From the NCBI GenBank assembly GCA_002786025.1, contig NHNW01000005.1, forward strand, positions 558,001-622,000: a DNA stretch of 64,000 bases. The letters are read 5' to 3'. The notes below the pieces were generated by a model, which saw only the letters and a program-made list of their open reading frames with translations, searched no databases and had not been told where the DNA came from. Shown here in pieces: positions 40,417-53,900 of the stretch; positions within the stretch are counted from its first letter, which is position 1; each line of letters begins with the position of its first letter. Both the position numbers and the translations under genes were made by a program. This DNA is from Zasmidium citrigriseum. Its lineage: Eukaryota; Ascomycota; Dothideomycetes; Mycosphaerellales; Mycosphaerellaceae.

Positions 40417-41274
40417 TTACATGCAGGCGGCGCCGTCAATGCCGATGACCTTGCCGTTGACCCACTCGCCGTCCTGGGAGGCGAGGAAGCAGACGACACG
40501 GGCAATGTCGATTGGCTGGCCGACACGCTGCATTGGGGACCAGGTCTTGGCGTACTGTTGATGGTAAGTTAGCATTGAGTCTCTTTCTCTTTGGATTGAT
40601 CTGTTGCTTACCTCGTCGACCTGGTCGTCGGTGAGCTTCTCACCACCTGGAATGTACTCACGGCAGACAGCGTGGTACATATCGGTCTTGATGCCACCAG
40701 GGGCAACGCAGTTGACAGTGATCTTCTTGTCACCGCAGTCAATGGCCATGCAGCGGACGAAGGTCTCAATGGCACCCTTGGAGCCAGAGTAGACAGTGTG
40801 CTTGGGGACACCCTTGGCCTGACCGGTGATGGAGCCCATCAGGATGATGCGGCCACCAACGGAAAGGTGCTTGTAAGCCTCGCGGGCAACGAAGAACTGG
40901 CCACGGGTGTTGATGCGGAAGACGCGGTCGAACTCCTCCTCAGTGACATCCTTCAAGTGGCCGAAGGAGACAACACCGGAGTTGGAGCAGACAATGTCCA
41001 GCTGGCCGAAGTGCTCGACAGCCTGGTCCATCAGACGCTTGGTCTGGGCGACATCGCCGACATCAGCCTTGAGGGCGATGGCGTCACCACCGTTCTTCTT
41101 GATCTGGTCGACGATCTTGTTGGCGGCGTCGGAGGAGTTGGCGTAGTTGACGACGACCTTGGCACCGCGGCGGGCGAGCTCAGTGGCCATGGCGGCACCG
41201 ATACCACGGCCGGAGCCGGTGACGAGGGCGACCTTGCCATCCAGGCGGGAGGTCTCGACAGCCTGAGCAGACAT
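40417..41274 (-). CDS. THR1: Trihydroxynaphthalene reductase (DHN-melanin)
   Basis: Exons 41274-40612 and 40554-40417 give 266 residues, the usual length for this reductase. A classical short-chain dehydrogenase: cofactor loop TGSGRGIG (19-26), [11 protein letters not shown], catalytic Ser148 and Tyr162-x3-Lys166 in YSGSKGA, then [17 protein letters not shown] and the end IGIDGAACM. Sequence style matches Brn1/Thr1 of Dothideomycetes. It reduces 1,3,8-trihydroxynaphthalene to vermelone (and may act on tetrahydroxynaphthalene) with NADPH in the cytosol. The intron 40555-40611 is 57 nt and stop-free, so it is easily misread as coding. The frame extends upstream through an ATG at 41379, adding 35 residues; the TATA position argues for 41274. 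The codons are strongly C-ending, like PKS1. Confidence 0.95.
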   Translation of the reverse strand: MSAQAVETSRLDGKVALVTGSGRGIGAAMATELARRGAKVVVNYANSSDAANKIVDQIKKNGGDAIALKADVGDVAQTKRLMDQAVEHFGQLDIVCSNSGVVSFGHLKDVTEEEFDRVFRINTRGQFFVAREAYKHLSVGGRIILMGSITGQAKGVPKHTVYSGSKGAIETFVRCMAIDCGDKKITVNCVAPGGIKTDMYHAVCREYIPGGEKLTDDQVDEVSNRSIQRERDSMLTYHQQYAKTWSPMQRVGQPIDIARVVCFLASQDGEWVNGKVIGIDGAACM

Positions 41275-41410
41275 GATGGTTGGAATGGAGGGGTTGAGGA
41301 AGTGAGCTTTGAGCGAGTTGTACTTTGCGATAGCACCGAGAGGATCGACGGAGAGGCGGTTTTGTTCTTTGTTGGACATCGTTTGGGGCATGCATGGAGG
41401 GAGGGAGTAG

Positions 41411-41418
41411 ATATATAT
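41411..41418 (-). promoter_or_regulatory. Probable TATA element of THR1
   Basis: ATATATAT lies about 137-144 nt upstream of ATG 41274. It is only 32-39 nt from the further upstream ATG at 41379, so transcription would start near or after that codon, favouring 41274 as the start. Confidence 0.5.
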
Positions 41419-44400
41419 CTATGCCTTGCCCTGCCCTTCCGCCGCCCACCGCCATTGGGGCGAGCTGCGAGCTCTCGACCCAGACATGAAGCTTGCTCTC
41501 GTCCGCTCGCTGCTCTGGCCTCGCCCGTCAGCAGCTCTACGGCAGAGCGCACACGACTGTCTCCCCTCCCGGCTCCACAATTCGCGCCCGTCTCGGCCTT
41601 GAACGACACAACTCAAAGGTGTTTCTCCTGCTGCAACCCCTGGCCGCCGCAGCAACACCCTCACTCTTCGGCCGCCCGCGTAACAGCGAGAGCGCGAGCA
41701 GCAGCAAGAAAAGTGCTCCTGTTTCTACTTTTACTTCCTCCCTGCATGCAGGAACAGCATCCTGGCCCCGACTAGCGCCTCCCGAGCCCCTCAAAGGGGT
41801 ATAGCGGCATCTCGCGCGTTCGCTGTTTTGCGCAATTCGATCGTGGTCGGACATCCCCCACACTTTGTCCGGCCGCACATATACCACCAACCGGACTATT
41901 TTCTTGACAGTGGCAGAGTCGTTGCTGTCATCACTCACTGCCTCTCTGCATGTAAGAAAACATGTTCACAATTCGGACGATTTGTTGGCAAGTTTGACAG
42001 GCGTATCCCTAGAACAGCGGTGAAAACCTGCTTTTGATAGGACGGCAAAAGGGAGCAGATGAAACCGAAACGGTGTGCTCGGGCCCACGTCTCCCTGAAG
42101 TTTAAATCCCACATGGCTTCGACTTCTCTTTGCCCACATCCAGGGCGGTGAGGTGAATTCGGTGCAAATCTCCTTCACCGTTGATGGTTTTCGCTCAACT
42201 TCGGTTCAGAGATGCTGTCTTCGGCACCGAGATGGTGAGTGCTGATGGCTTTTGTGGTTGTTGAAATGCCTCAAAGGCACGAGAAGGGCGGTTGATGCTC
42301 TCACCGCATCGCTCGCATCGATGTGACGGCTCCGACGTGTGGTACTTCTCCTGACCAGAAGGCGTAGATCTTTTCAGGAGAATACCACAGCGCTTGCTCG
42401 CCACGCAAGACTGTGATGGAAAGTCCGGCACGTGAGGTGGTGATCCACTGAGATGGCCCTCTCCTGTCACATCTGTGAAGATGTGCAAGTGAAGATTCGC
42501 AGGAGACGTCACCAATATATGTAGGTACGTTCGGCCTTTACCCCTCCTCCTGACCATCACTATTACCCCAGACCCCGCCGTCGAAAGAGAGTTGAAGGTT
42601 AAGGGTCTGACCGTCGTTCAGATGCTTTTCCCCAACAACGCAATGTCTCGGAAGTCTTGGGCTCGAACACCGGCACTATTGACGACAGTCTGGAGAATGG
42701 CGTGGCCTCGTTGCGCTGTCATGGCAGATTGCAGTCCGTGACACGAACCGGACTGCGAGTTTCTGGTGCTTTGATCAACTTCTCCAGGCGGCACAGACAA
42801 AACCAGGTTGCAGGCCAGATGTTGAGCGAAGGATTGTCCGACGCTATGCTTGTGATGCTCTGGTATAGCTCGTATATCTGTGCCGTGGTTGCAGGAGCCA
42901 GCATGGAAGTCCGGCCGGTGATTGTGAAGAATATCTTCGGGGAATGGAATCTCTGGACCACATGACGAAACCACAATGATATCTGGCGAAGACTGCACCA
43001 GTAACTTGAACACGGCGCAATGTATTACCTCTTGGAAGCAGAATTGCTGGTTGTTGTCAAGATCAAGCATTCTCTGTTCCTGCATCCTCCCGGCGCAAAG
43101 AATCTATGCATGCATCTGTGTGATCCTGCAGAGATGTTGAACACGAAGTAAGTGGCTCTTCGGTTCCCCCAGGTGTCAACTCCAACCGGGCATTTCCTAT
43201 TGCTGCTTGCTGGACATGGTCCTTGGTCCTCGGTGATGAGCAGAACAACCACGTCTCTCATCCCAGCAGCAGATCATCTTCTTTGTTCCTGTTCCAGTTT
43301 CAAACACCCACTTGAGGCTGTGCCATGCGCACAACATCACACACGTCCTCCGCGGCAGAGCAGTTGGTCCAGGGGTAAGTGGTAGCGAAGCGTGTGCGAG
43401 GCATGCGAAGCTCGCAGACACGAACAAGGAGGAGGAGAGCCGTAGTCCCAGTCCATGATATTCCCTCTCAACGAGGCCTTAAAGCGATTGAATATGGTAC
43501 ACCAACCCCAGACCGTCGGTAGAAGTTGTCTGTCTTTGCCTCAATCCGGTCTTGCTAAGGTAGTACCCGACGCAGGAGTAGCGTCTTGCAGACTGGGATT
43601 CTCCGGACGGAGATGCTGGTGATCCGGAGGGTGGAGGCATGGTTGTTTCTCTTGTGTGCAGTCTCTGCTCTCCTTCACAGACGACCATTGAACAGTTTCC
43701 TGTCTGTAGTTCATTTCAACAATCAGCTTCATCCAAAGCAGTCCTTATGATCAGGCAGAAAGAAAACCCCGAACCCCAACTCACCCCAGCCCGTGCGTCC
43801 AGACCAACACACCGTAGCGCAACCCCGGCTCCAGGTTCAGGCAGGCTACGGATGTCGGACAAGCACAGACTTCGGTTCATTGCTATTTTGCTGCGCCAGG
43901 ACAGGAAACGAACAAAGAACAGTGCGTGCCTCTGCGCCGTACAATAGTGTGCAGTCCGTCGGGCGTTGGTCTTGCACTTCATATACCTGCTCCTTACCTC
44001 AACCCCACGACCCTGTCAAGGATCTGGACCTGCTCCTTCCTGCTATTTCACCACCGCGGAGTGAACACGTACCTGCCTGGAAGGAACCCATCACCTCTTC
44101 GCCTCCATCACACAAGCGCACAAGTTGACCTGGACGACACCTCTCGGGATCAATAATCAAGAATGACTTTCAACTTCTAACACATCTAACAACACAACAG
44201 CAGAAAACCACCATCGACTCCTCAGCAAGAACACATTATATTTCGCCCTTCCCGACACACACATCAGGAAGAGAATCGTTACTTCCGTCGCTGTTCGTCT
44301 ATCAAGCTGTCGTCGGCTGTACGGGACCACAAGGATCGACAAGACCACCCCAGCCCAGAGCCCAGAACGCCCCCCCGCTTGCGAAAAAGCAAAGTCTTCC

Positions 44401-44722
44401 ATCCGACAAAGATTTGGTATCAACTGAAGCAGACATATCATCAACAATAAAACATCGACAGGCGGTAAAAGACAAAACACATTATACGAGTTGGTTGTTT
44501 CGTGGGGATCGTTATGGTATTGGTGAGCATCATGGCTCGGTGCTTGGTGTGCGCGGGCAAGAGAGAGGATGAGAGTCCATTGCCGTGAGCGGGAGGCCGT
44601 TAAGATGAGCAGCGCATGGATGTCCTCTGGAGGTGTGAAGGTGACGATGGTCCGGATCAGTTGAGATGGAATTACCACCGGGACACGAAGGTCGGTGATG
44701 GCGCAGGACGATGCAAGCGACT
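41419..44722. other. 3.3-kb THR1-CMR1 intergenic region
   Basis: Contains THR1 upstream sequence and CMR1 downstream sequence. Frames at 42618-43085 (minus) and 42657-42965 (plus) overlap each other on opposite strands and show no domain. No transposon, tRNA or repeat array recognised. Confidence 0.55.
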
Positions 44723-47700
44723 TCACCCTCTGGACAAACGCTCGAGCTTCGAACGAATACCATCAGAGAACCTCGTCGCAGCACCCTCATCAATGACCTC
44801 AATGCAATGATGCAGAACCGGATACGCCCGATCAAGAGTCATCTGCGAGCCATCCCTCTTCGTCACGCAAGGCACACCCTCGCGCTTGGTAAGATACCGG
44901 ACGATGAGGGGGTGATCAGCCGCGAGCGCATCGATGGCGAAAGAGGGACCTGGCACCGGGAACATCCCATTGTTGCCTGGCGAGACCTGCTCCTTATGCG
45001 TCAGGCTGTCCGTCCAGAGGATGAGCGCGACACGGTAGATGGCGCCGGCCCACCATGGAGGACGGATCGCGCGAGGCATGGCGCGGATGAGACGGAAGAC
45101 TTGGCCGCAGTGGAAGACGGCTTCTTCGACGTCGGTGATGCAGCGCTTGTGCATCCAGACCAGCTGCTGGTAGGTCCCATCGAAGCCTTCCCGACGTGCG
45201 AGACGCTCGATCTCGGGAAAGTTGGTCACGGCATTTAGGCTGATGAGGTGGAAGATGACGAGGTTCGTCTGCATCATTGGGCACATGGGGTTGGCCTTCA
45301 GGTACCTCTCGGCGAGGTCGAACCATCGCTGGAGCAGGGACTGGACTTCCTGGAGACGACTTCTGGTCGACGAGGCGCTGACAGCACGAGGAGCATTCTT
45401 GCTGCTCGTCTCGGAGAAGCAGCTGAGGAGCTGGCTGTACTGGCAGACGAGCGACTGCAGAGGGTGCAAGAGCAACCTCAGCTGCAGCGGTGTCATCTCA
45501 ATGCCGAGAGGAATCATCTCATCATCCAGGAAATGCCTGAAGAGGTCTCTCAACGACAGCGGCCTAGCACCTGAACCGACGGAAGAGTAACCGCCCGAGA
45601 ACTCATGGACTTGCTCAAAGATGGACGACCACTCGGCGGCGCTCTTGGCGTGCCAAAGCCGATCGGCATCGGGCATGGGGGCGCCAAACTCGGTAACGCT
45701 GAAGAGCGGTGCCGTGTCATGGAAAAGCGCCAGGTCCTGATCAACCAGCACCCACGAGTAGATCAGTCTACTGCGCGACTCGTTCTGGATCCATTCGCTC
45801 CAGAGGTGGTCGGTGTTGGGGTTCTGGTTGACGGTGCCAGATTGGTTCGAGAGCTTCTCCAGGATCCCGGAGTGTCGCAGCATGGCGAAGTACATGCCAC
45901 GCTGGCCCATGGCGATGTCCATTTGCCACTTGTCGCCGCTCCACGCTGCCTGCACCGTGAAGAGGAGGGCGGCGTGCAGGACGATCGGGTCACCTGACAT
46001 GATGATGTTCCTCTCGATCAAGTCGAAGAGGGAGATGCGGCAGGCTTCTGTCAGACCGCCGGTCAGCATCCGGGCTTCTGTCGAGGGAATGTTCATCGCT
46101 CCTTGGGCAATCATCATCAGGACCAGCAGGCTTGCTGCCCTGTCGTTGTAGCAGTGCATCAGCTCGTTGGCGTCCAGGATGCCCCTTGATGTCAGGGGGT
46201 AGTAGCGCTCGAAGCAGTTGGCGTACGATCGCAGGAAGAACTCCAGCACGCGCGCGGGTGGCAAGAGGACGAAGTTGGATCCATAAGAATTGGGACTGTG
46301 GTGTCCCGATCCAGGCGTATGGTGAGTGTTGCCCTCTCTGTGAATCTCTAAGGCCTTGTGCAGGAAGCTCTGAGTGATCGCCAGCAGCTTGTCCCTAGTG
46401 CTCTCGTGCAGTTGCATGACGGTCAAGTGGTCGCCTCCGGCCAGGTCGTCCTCATGCCACTGTGGACTCCAGGTGCTCCAGCCCTCGTGGTTCCGTAGCG
46501 TCTCCTCAAGACGTTCAAGATTCAACCTCGCTGTCTTGGGACACGATGTCGAAGGCATGATTGGCGTACATCGGAATACCGACCAGGCATCCTGCGATGC
46601 AATGATCGCTGGCATCTCGCCGTTCTGATCCGTTGGAGGCGTGTGTACGGATGCCATCGAATGCATCGACTGGTGACGATGCGGATGGAACGCTGCCGCC
46701 GAGCTTCCCAACTCCAAGTCTGAGAAAGCCCGCTCCATCTTAGGCGTCTCCAAAGGCGTGATGAGCGGTGCCATACCATTAGCAACATCCGGCATGATGG
46801 CCAGCATCCCGTCGCCGTGAGGAGCAAGAGGTAAGTTTGGGTCGAAACGCATATCGGTCGTATTCATCAACATGTGCGGCTGCACCATGCCGTCGTAGCC
46901 GATGGGCATCTGCATCTGGCTCCAGTCAAGCATGAAGTCCGGACTGGAGCCGGCTTCCGAGCTGTCCTTGCTCAAATTGCTGAATTCGTTGTATCCGGAA
47001 AGAGGCGTGTTGTTGACGAAGCCGTGCGGCATGGGTGGAGAGAAGTTGTTGTTGGGGGGTGTTGGCCCGCTGGTGGGCTGCTGGTCGACGAACTGGGAGG
47101 GTGGGCCGTCTACGACGGGTGGTGCTGACGATTTCTCTTCTGGGATCGTGTTCATGTTGTTCTTGGGACTGGCTGGCTTAATGACGGGCGGCTGTTGCTG
47201 CGGACTGCTGTTGTTGGGCTGCTGGACGCCGTTCTCGACGACTCCGTTCGGTTGCTGGTATCCAGGCTGTTGCACACCGGGAGGCATGGCGACTGCGCCC
47301 TCTGGAGGTATCCCCACTCTACTGGCATTCTTCGACGCTCTTCGTGTCGGCCGCAGCGTACACTTCAGGTTCCTTCCCGCGCATCGTGAGCAAGGGAACT
47401 TCTTGTCACACTTGGTCTTCGTCTTTGCGCAGTTGCTGCAGGCGATGGGTGTTCGGCCGGCGGATTTGGGGATCATGCCATTGGCTGCGGGGATCTCTTG
47501 CTGGTTCTGGTCGCGGCCGTGGACGGTGTAGTGTCGTTGGAGGAGGTCCCTATCGATCGATTAGTATGAACAATCGATGAATTGATCGATGCTCTCGTTG
47601 ACGAACCTCCTGGCGAAGGACATATGGCAGGTGAAACATTTGAAGGGCTTGACATTGGTGTCTGCATCGTTGTTAGCGATCGTCGAGAACAACAACGATG

Positions 47701-47786
47701 ATCTGGATAAACACACGGGTCAGGATATGTCGCTCGAGGTGTTCGTCCCGAGTGAAGGACTGGCCGCAGTAGGTACAGAAGACCAT
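44723..47786 (-). CDS. CMR1: Melanin regulator with two C2H2 fingers plus Zn2Cys6
   Basis: Three exons: 47786-47717, 47661-47607 and 47549-44723, 983 residues, phases consistent. Exon 1 and part of exon 2 encode finger 1 (Cys4, Cys7, His20, His24). Exons 2-3 encode finger 2 (Cys32, Cys35, His48, His52). A Zn2Cys6 cluster follows with Cys79, 82, 89, 95, 98 and 105 (ACSNCAKTKTKC, PCSRCAGRNLKC). A Gln/Asn/Pro-rich region and a large helical C-terminal regulatory half complete it. This rare combination is the signature of Cmr1/Pig1, the pathway-specific activator of DHN-melanin genes (Zmr1 in Zymoseptoria). It should bind promoters of THR1 and PKS1 in the nucleus. The ATG at 47476 is internal and would lose both C2H2 fingers. 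Confidence 0.95.
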
Positions 47787-50700
47787 GGTTGCGGTGGAGT
47801 GTTGGCAGCGAGTGGAATGGTTTGAATCTGGTCGTCTCGGAGAAATAATCTGGAGCGGCTACCGATACTCGGGGATGAGGAGGAGAAGCGGCATCCAAAT
47901 ACACGACGCAGGATAAGCGGCAGTGGGAATGAATGGATGGAGGCCAGGCGGTGGGCGACCAGGGCAGGGAAGGCGTGGCCAGGCAGGCTGGAGCCTCGTC
48001 GTGCGGTGTGCGGTAGCGAGCCGGGAAACCGAAAACCAGAATTGCGAAGCAGAAGCAGAAGCCAAAGCAGAATGGGTGTGGTATGTGGCCAGGTAGGTGA
48101 CGATGAGGGTAGAGAATGGCCAGAAAGATTACCAGCAGCAGGGCGGGCAGGGAGATGGGTGTTAGTATGGGATATGGGCGGCGACGATCGGTCTATTCCA
48201 TGACTTATACATCAATGCACGTCTGACGGCAGCGCGTCTCGCTCGCTCAGGGCTGGGCTGTGGTCAATGATATGTTGATTATGTGCTGGGTGCTAGCGAA
48301 AGCTACGGCCTCAGCACTGGCAGCGAGTGCAGGGCAGTGGAGCAGTCATCGTGTCTGCTGGTCGGAGCTTTTCTGCCAGTCGCGAGATATCCAGCGGCAC
48401 GCCCGCGCGCAGGCCCTCCCCTGACCGCAGGAGGCTTGATTCGCAGCGGCCAGCTAAACCTGGGCGCTGCAGCCACGCCCGCAAGGCCAGCACGCACGCA
48501 GGCAAGCCCCCCTCGTCCACTTTTAGCCCAGCCGCAGATTTGCGAGCGCCCGCTAATGCACCAGACATGCACCACAGAAATGCTAATGCGCCCACCACGC
48601 TGCCCCGGGGCCCACCCCTGCTGCCGCTCGGCGCTGAGCTTGGCGCCCTAGCGAAACTCTCGCCGTCCGCCCGCGACGACAGGGATGCGCCCGTCCAGCA
48701 CTGATGCTGCCCGCATGGGGAAGTCGCAGTGCACAGGCAAGAGCGACACGGATGGACATGGGCCCAGCACGCGAGCGCCCTCCACTCGATGCGCCAGCGC
48801 ACCCGCACCAGGTTTCACAGCCAGCCGCTCAAACGCACCTCACACTCGACGACGAGCACATTATTTCTCGTGGGAGACGTCCTGCTGGATCCGACGGCAG
48901 CCAAATCACGGATGCATGTGCCGCCGTCCCTCCTCGATACGGTCGCCGCTCGTGCCCTGCGACGACTCTGACGACAGCCTGCCTGGAATTATTTTCAACC
49001 CCAGCGTTTACTCCATCGTCGCCGTATCGCAACATCCTGATTCCTGAGCTCGATTCTCCATGCTGCTAATTCGGCCGTGGCGCCGCAGCACCCTGTTGCT
49101 CCTTCGTGGGAGGCCAACGCTGGGCTGGGCAAGCTGCCAGTCAGCACGCAACGAGGTGTGTGAAACGTCGGTGCCGATCGCGTATAGGCAGTGGATAGTT
49201 CTACCACCTCTCGTTTGCAACAGGCTTGGCCACCACCTGCACTATTCCAGCAGCCCAGCCCGCAATCGCTTCCATCCTTCTCGACATCATCATCATCATC
49301 ATCTCATCACGACGTTGGTCGTACCTTGGGTCAATTCGAGGTACAACTCCCACGTCAGCCATGACTTACCTGCTCTATCCAGCCTTATCTGCGTCCGCCG
49401 GGCAGGGAAACCTCCCTGTTCGCCATCTAAACAGGTGCGTCGGAGGGAATCACATCATCAGTCATCTGAACAGACGCCTCGCCTCCCGCATCAGCCAGCC
49501 ATGCGCCTTGCAGACGGTGAACTCAGGATGCTGCGAATTGTTTCGTTCGATAAGAGCGTTCCCCGTTTCCTGCCTTGCTCCCGCACACACACAAGAGCTG
49601 TTGGCAAGGCAGACAACGTTGCGTGCCGATCTGGCAACGGTTGCGGATAATATTATTAGCCTGCTGCATGCCGGGGTCGCTGCAGTAGCGCACAAGCATG
49701 GAAGCCACTTTTCGTCTTCTCGTCATCGCCATTTGGCGACACTCTGCTTCCTTGCTGCGCATCACCACCGTGCTGCTGCTGCGCTGCTGGGATCTTCTCC
49801 ATACCAAGATTCCTGTCATCATTCCATACGGCTGGTCGGATCATCTTCGTCCGAACGATGCAACATCAGCGGACTTTGGCAATTGCTCGTGAGACCGCCA
49901 GTGTTTTCTCATCACCGTTGGCCGTTTTGGAATATCGTCGTGTCGCGAGTCGGATCGGGCAGAATTTTACGAAACCGATGCGTTGGAGCCCTGCCGATCT
50001 GCGTTTGGGGGCGGCGTTGCGACAAAGCATGTTTAAGAAATATTGACGCGCCGCCGATCAGTACCTCGCTTCATTAATCTCTTCATGTCCTCTTACCTGT
50101 TTCTTCATCACTATGACCCCTCGTCCCAATGGGGCAGTTACATCTATCAGATGCGGTGGTCTGACGGTTGTGTCCCTTTGGGAGATACTGAGATACACCC
50201 AGGAGGGGAGCGCCTGAGACATGCAGCATTGGACCTGTTCGGCTCTGCGCGATGATGGGGTTCGCCAAGGCCATGTCAGCGAGCGACTTCACTTCTTGTC
50301 GTCTGGCCCTCTGACGCCCAGCATCTCATTCGCGTCGTTGAGAGTTCCTGCGTTGGCAAGAGCATGTCCGTCGCCCATACGCACGCTTACTGCCTAGCCT
50401 CAGGTCCTCCCGGCCGTCAATGGCGTCAACACTCGTAGGTACAAGGTCGATTGGCAAAGGAGGCTCCATCCTTCCGGGTTCGTAATCGTGCCAGCGTATC
50501 TCCCGCGATAGGGTTGCGGCCCGCTGCAGAGATACAGTCGAGCGTCGAATGGCAAGAGCTGTATTAGACGAAAAGTAGGTGCTGAGTGTACTGTACTGCT
50601 CAATCCCGTCCGCCGAACGGCAAGCAAGGGAAGCCGCCACAATGCCATGTAAGAGTATGCAGGTCGAAGATGTGGGGTCCTTGTGGTGTCCCAATCCAGA

Positions 50701-50927
50701 ATGCGACACTTTCCAGATGACGCAGTCGATCTCGAGAGTTCGTCGATGTCACCGCGAGAAGTATTGGACAAAGAAGTCCATTTTGGAGGTATGTTCGACA
50801 TCACCATAGGGCCTTATAGTAGGCCTTCAATCGGCACTCCATGCAAATTTCCGCCCCTGCTATTTGAAACAGAACGGATAGAGCAAAGAGAGTCCGGAGA
50901 ATGGCAGAGGAGCCGGATATGTCGATT

Positions 50928-50965
50928 GCACGGCCACTTTTGCACGGCCACTTTTGCACGGCCAC
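50928..50965. repeat. Three tandem copies of a 14-nt unit
   Basis: GCACGGCCAC occurs three times separated by TTTT, each copy exact. It lies in the CMR1-PKS1 gap. Confidence 0.85.
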
Positions 50966-53900
50966 ACCAATAGACCAGCAGAGGTGAAGAGCGCCGGATG
51001 GATGAAGCTATCGAAGCCACTTGCATATGCAAATGCAGAGCCAAACCGCGCGCGGATTACATTGCTGAAGCCGGCCCGTCGGTCTCTGGTACACCATTCT
51101 TCGTCTCTTCCGCCGGGCTTTCTCGCGCATGGAAAAGAGCCGCATACTCGTCCGACATGCTGACTTGCACGTGAAAGGCGGCGTTGGTGTTGGATGGATC
51201 GTGGAGCCGCCTAGACGGGCTCGCGCATCCAGCTTACACTTCTTCTGAAGGAGTCCGGTGTTGCGGGAGCACTAGATAAGGAACGTGTGTTGGCACGACA
51301 TCATGGTCGTCCGTCCGCTGCGCTTCCGATCCGATCAAACCTTGCTATCTATACGGTACCGCCGCGTGGTGAAAACGAGGTAACTTCACCGGAGCGCGCA
51401 AAGGATGCCGAGTTCCATTCTGGAGGGAAATGGCGGTCCTGCCATTTGGTAATGGCAGAGATGGCTTCGGGTGTAGCGCGTGCCGGCGGTCATCGGTATC
51501 CAAGGAACGGGATAAGCTTGCGAGCCATTCGTGAGGTACGGTGTGGTACGGACACCTGCCACGCTCGAGCTGGGCATCTGAAGAACTGCCAGGATGAGGC
51601 ACTCGGTTGGCGCCCAGCAGCGGGAGCGCCTGTCGTTGGCGGTGCGGTATCTTGGATGGGCGAGATACGCTGCAAGCCACCGAACCACAGCCTGTCGCGG
51701 CCAGAGATAGGGGAGATCTTGGACCATTTGGAGGCGGAGAGGCGAGTGCTGCGGTGTGCCACAGGCAGATTCCAAAGGGCAGGATAGACAGGCTCGCAAG
51801 CGACTCTGTAGGGCAGCGCCGATCAATAGACTACGGAGAATTGAGCAGGATAAGCAACAGACGGCGCCCAACCCACGACCTTTTGCTGGACGGTCAGTGG
51901 CCGCACGGGCGAATGATCCGAGAACTCAGCTCTGCCATGCGCGGAGGGACGACCAGCCAGACGTCATCTCGTACTGTCCTGCATTTCTGCTGCGCTCCTC
52001 TCGACGAGAATTGGCGGGGTCTCCAGGCGAAGCAGCTCCATCTCGTATCGTGCCAATAGCGCCGGCATTGATGGTCGTCCTCAGCGTTGCGACGAAAAGC
52101 GAAATCGGCATCTGATGCGCTTGGCCTGCAGGCAGCGCTGCTACAATTCGTGTCGGTGCCGCCGCCGTGGTGAAGTCGACGAAAACGAATATGAGCAGTG
52201 CAAGAAAACACGTCTCATCGGCTAGCCGCTGTCCCGCCCGCCAACCCCCACAGCGGGCCGGCGGTGGGCTCAACGCATCTCTCGTCGACCTCACCCACTG
52301 CACGAATAATACCGCAATGCCCTCAAAGCGCTCGTATGCGCCCTCGCCGCCCGACTGCGCACTCGGCAGATCCAGTGGCTGCAAGGAGCCGCTGTCAGAA
52401 TTGCCAATCCTCGCGCCTGGAGCGTTGCACACAGATTGCTCCTAGCGCTAGAAAACCGCGAACTCGTCACACGGCGCCCAGCAGCGATGGAAGTCCGCGC
52501 CTCTCGGCCGCACGAGGCACGAGAAGCCTGAAGGACGCTGGGTGAGGGCGTGCTACAGCGTTGCGAATCCTTCCACGTCGCACCCAGCGCCTCGCACGGC
52601 TCCTCCTCACGTGGAAGGGCACCGCTGTCTTGGGGAGCATCCACACGTCTTGCGTACCCTCTCACCAGTATGCCCATGTGTTTGCGTGGTGCATCCACCG
52701 CGCTGGGCATCGGCGGTGCCGTGATGCCGTGCTGCTGGCTGCCTGAGCTGAGAGCTGAAGCTGAAGCTGAATGCTGGGCTCTCGCATTCGACTTCTCGCC
52801 AAAGCCCACTCTTTCTCCCCTGATCAGATAACAAGAAGCCAGCCAAGACCGCCTCCATGCAGGGCAGCTTTTGTGCTGGCATTCTCCCCCTGCAAAGCGA
52901 GGGCATCCTTCCTCTTTCGATTGAAATGTCCGAGACTTACAATGCTGAAGCGAGGACGTGGAGAAGTCGTCCCATCCCAAACGAAAGCATGATCGCCGTC
53001 AGCGCCTTCGCAATAGGCAATCCGGTATGTGCCAATGTGCAGGGTATGACCCCGTAAACACTGTACATCTTGCAGACCGGTGTGGCTGTTTGCTCATCAA
53101 TATACGCAGAACGTGGTGGAGGATTGATGAAAGCGCTGAAGTTCGCTGTCGTCGATCATTCAGCTGTCAGGACGCTCAGCCTTGCTATAGGGCTAGATCA
53201 GCGGTATGAGGTCCTGGGAGGCCTTTCCTATCTCGCTTGCTTCAACACACGCGAGCAATGACTGTGATGGGACTATCATGGCATGACGGTTGATTTGCAA
53301 GCAGCGCTCGCTTCGCAGGATATCCATCTCATCGCATCAACCCTTCCGACATTGCATTCAGCCCGGATGCTGGCCGTCATCTTCACCCATGGGACATTGG
53401 CCCACGGACTTGCGAGCTTTCACCGTTGATGCCTACCGTGCAGCAGCGAATACGCAAGCTGAGTAGCCGACATAACCGTAGGCGATCGAAAAGACCTCTA
53501 TCGCCGTGCAAGCCCTTTGCAGCAAACGCTCAACGAAAATCCTGAAGTCCCATACTCAGACGCCGCCAAGTCGTCATTCAGCGAGCGAAAGGTGAAATGC
53601 AGTGATGATGTGGCGGGCTGGCAGTGGATACACGTCTTGGATTATCCTTTTCCGGACACGCAGAACAGCCAGTTTCAGTCAGTGGCGTTTGGGAACCTGC
53701 CCCTACCAAGATTCTCCAGCAATTCTCCGATGGATCTCCATCCTTTCTTTTTCAGCCAGCCTCAAAATGTTGGCCTCAGGTCGCTATCAGGTTCGCTTGC
53801 GTGCAAAAGCATGTTTTGGGCGAAGAAAGTCCATACCATTGGTGTGATCTTCGCAACAGCAACTTGCAGCTTGATGATTGACTGCAGATCTATGCGCAGA

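Noticed and set aside
42618..43085. 155-codon minus frame between THR1 and CMR1
   Set aside because: Overlaps an equally plausible plus frame; no domain or splice continuation found.
43345..43400. tRNA-like start with GGTCCAGGGG
   Set aside because: No pairing acceptor strand, B box or T arm within range.
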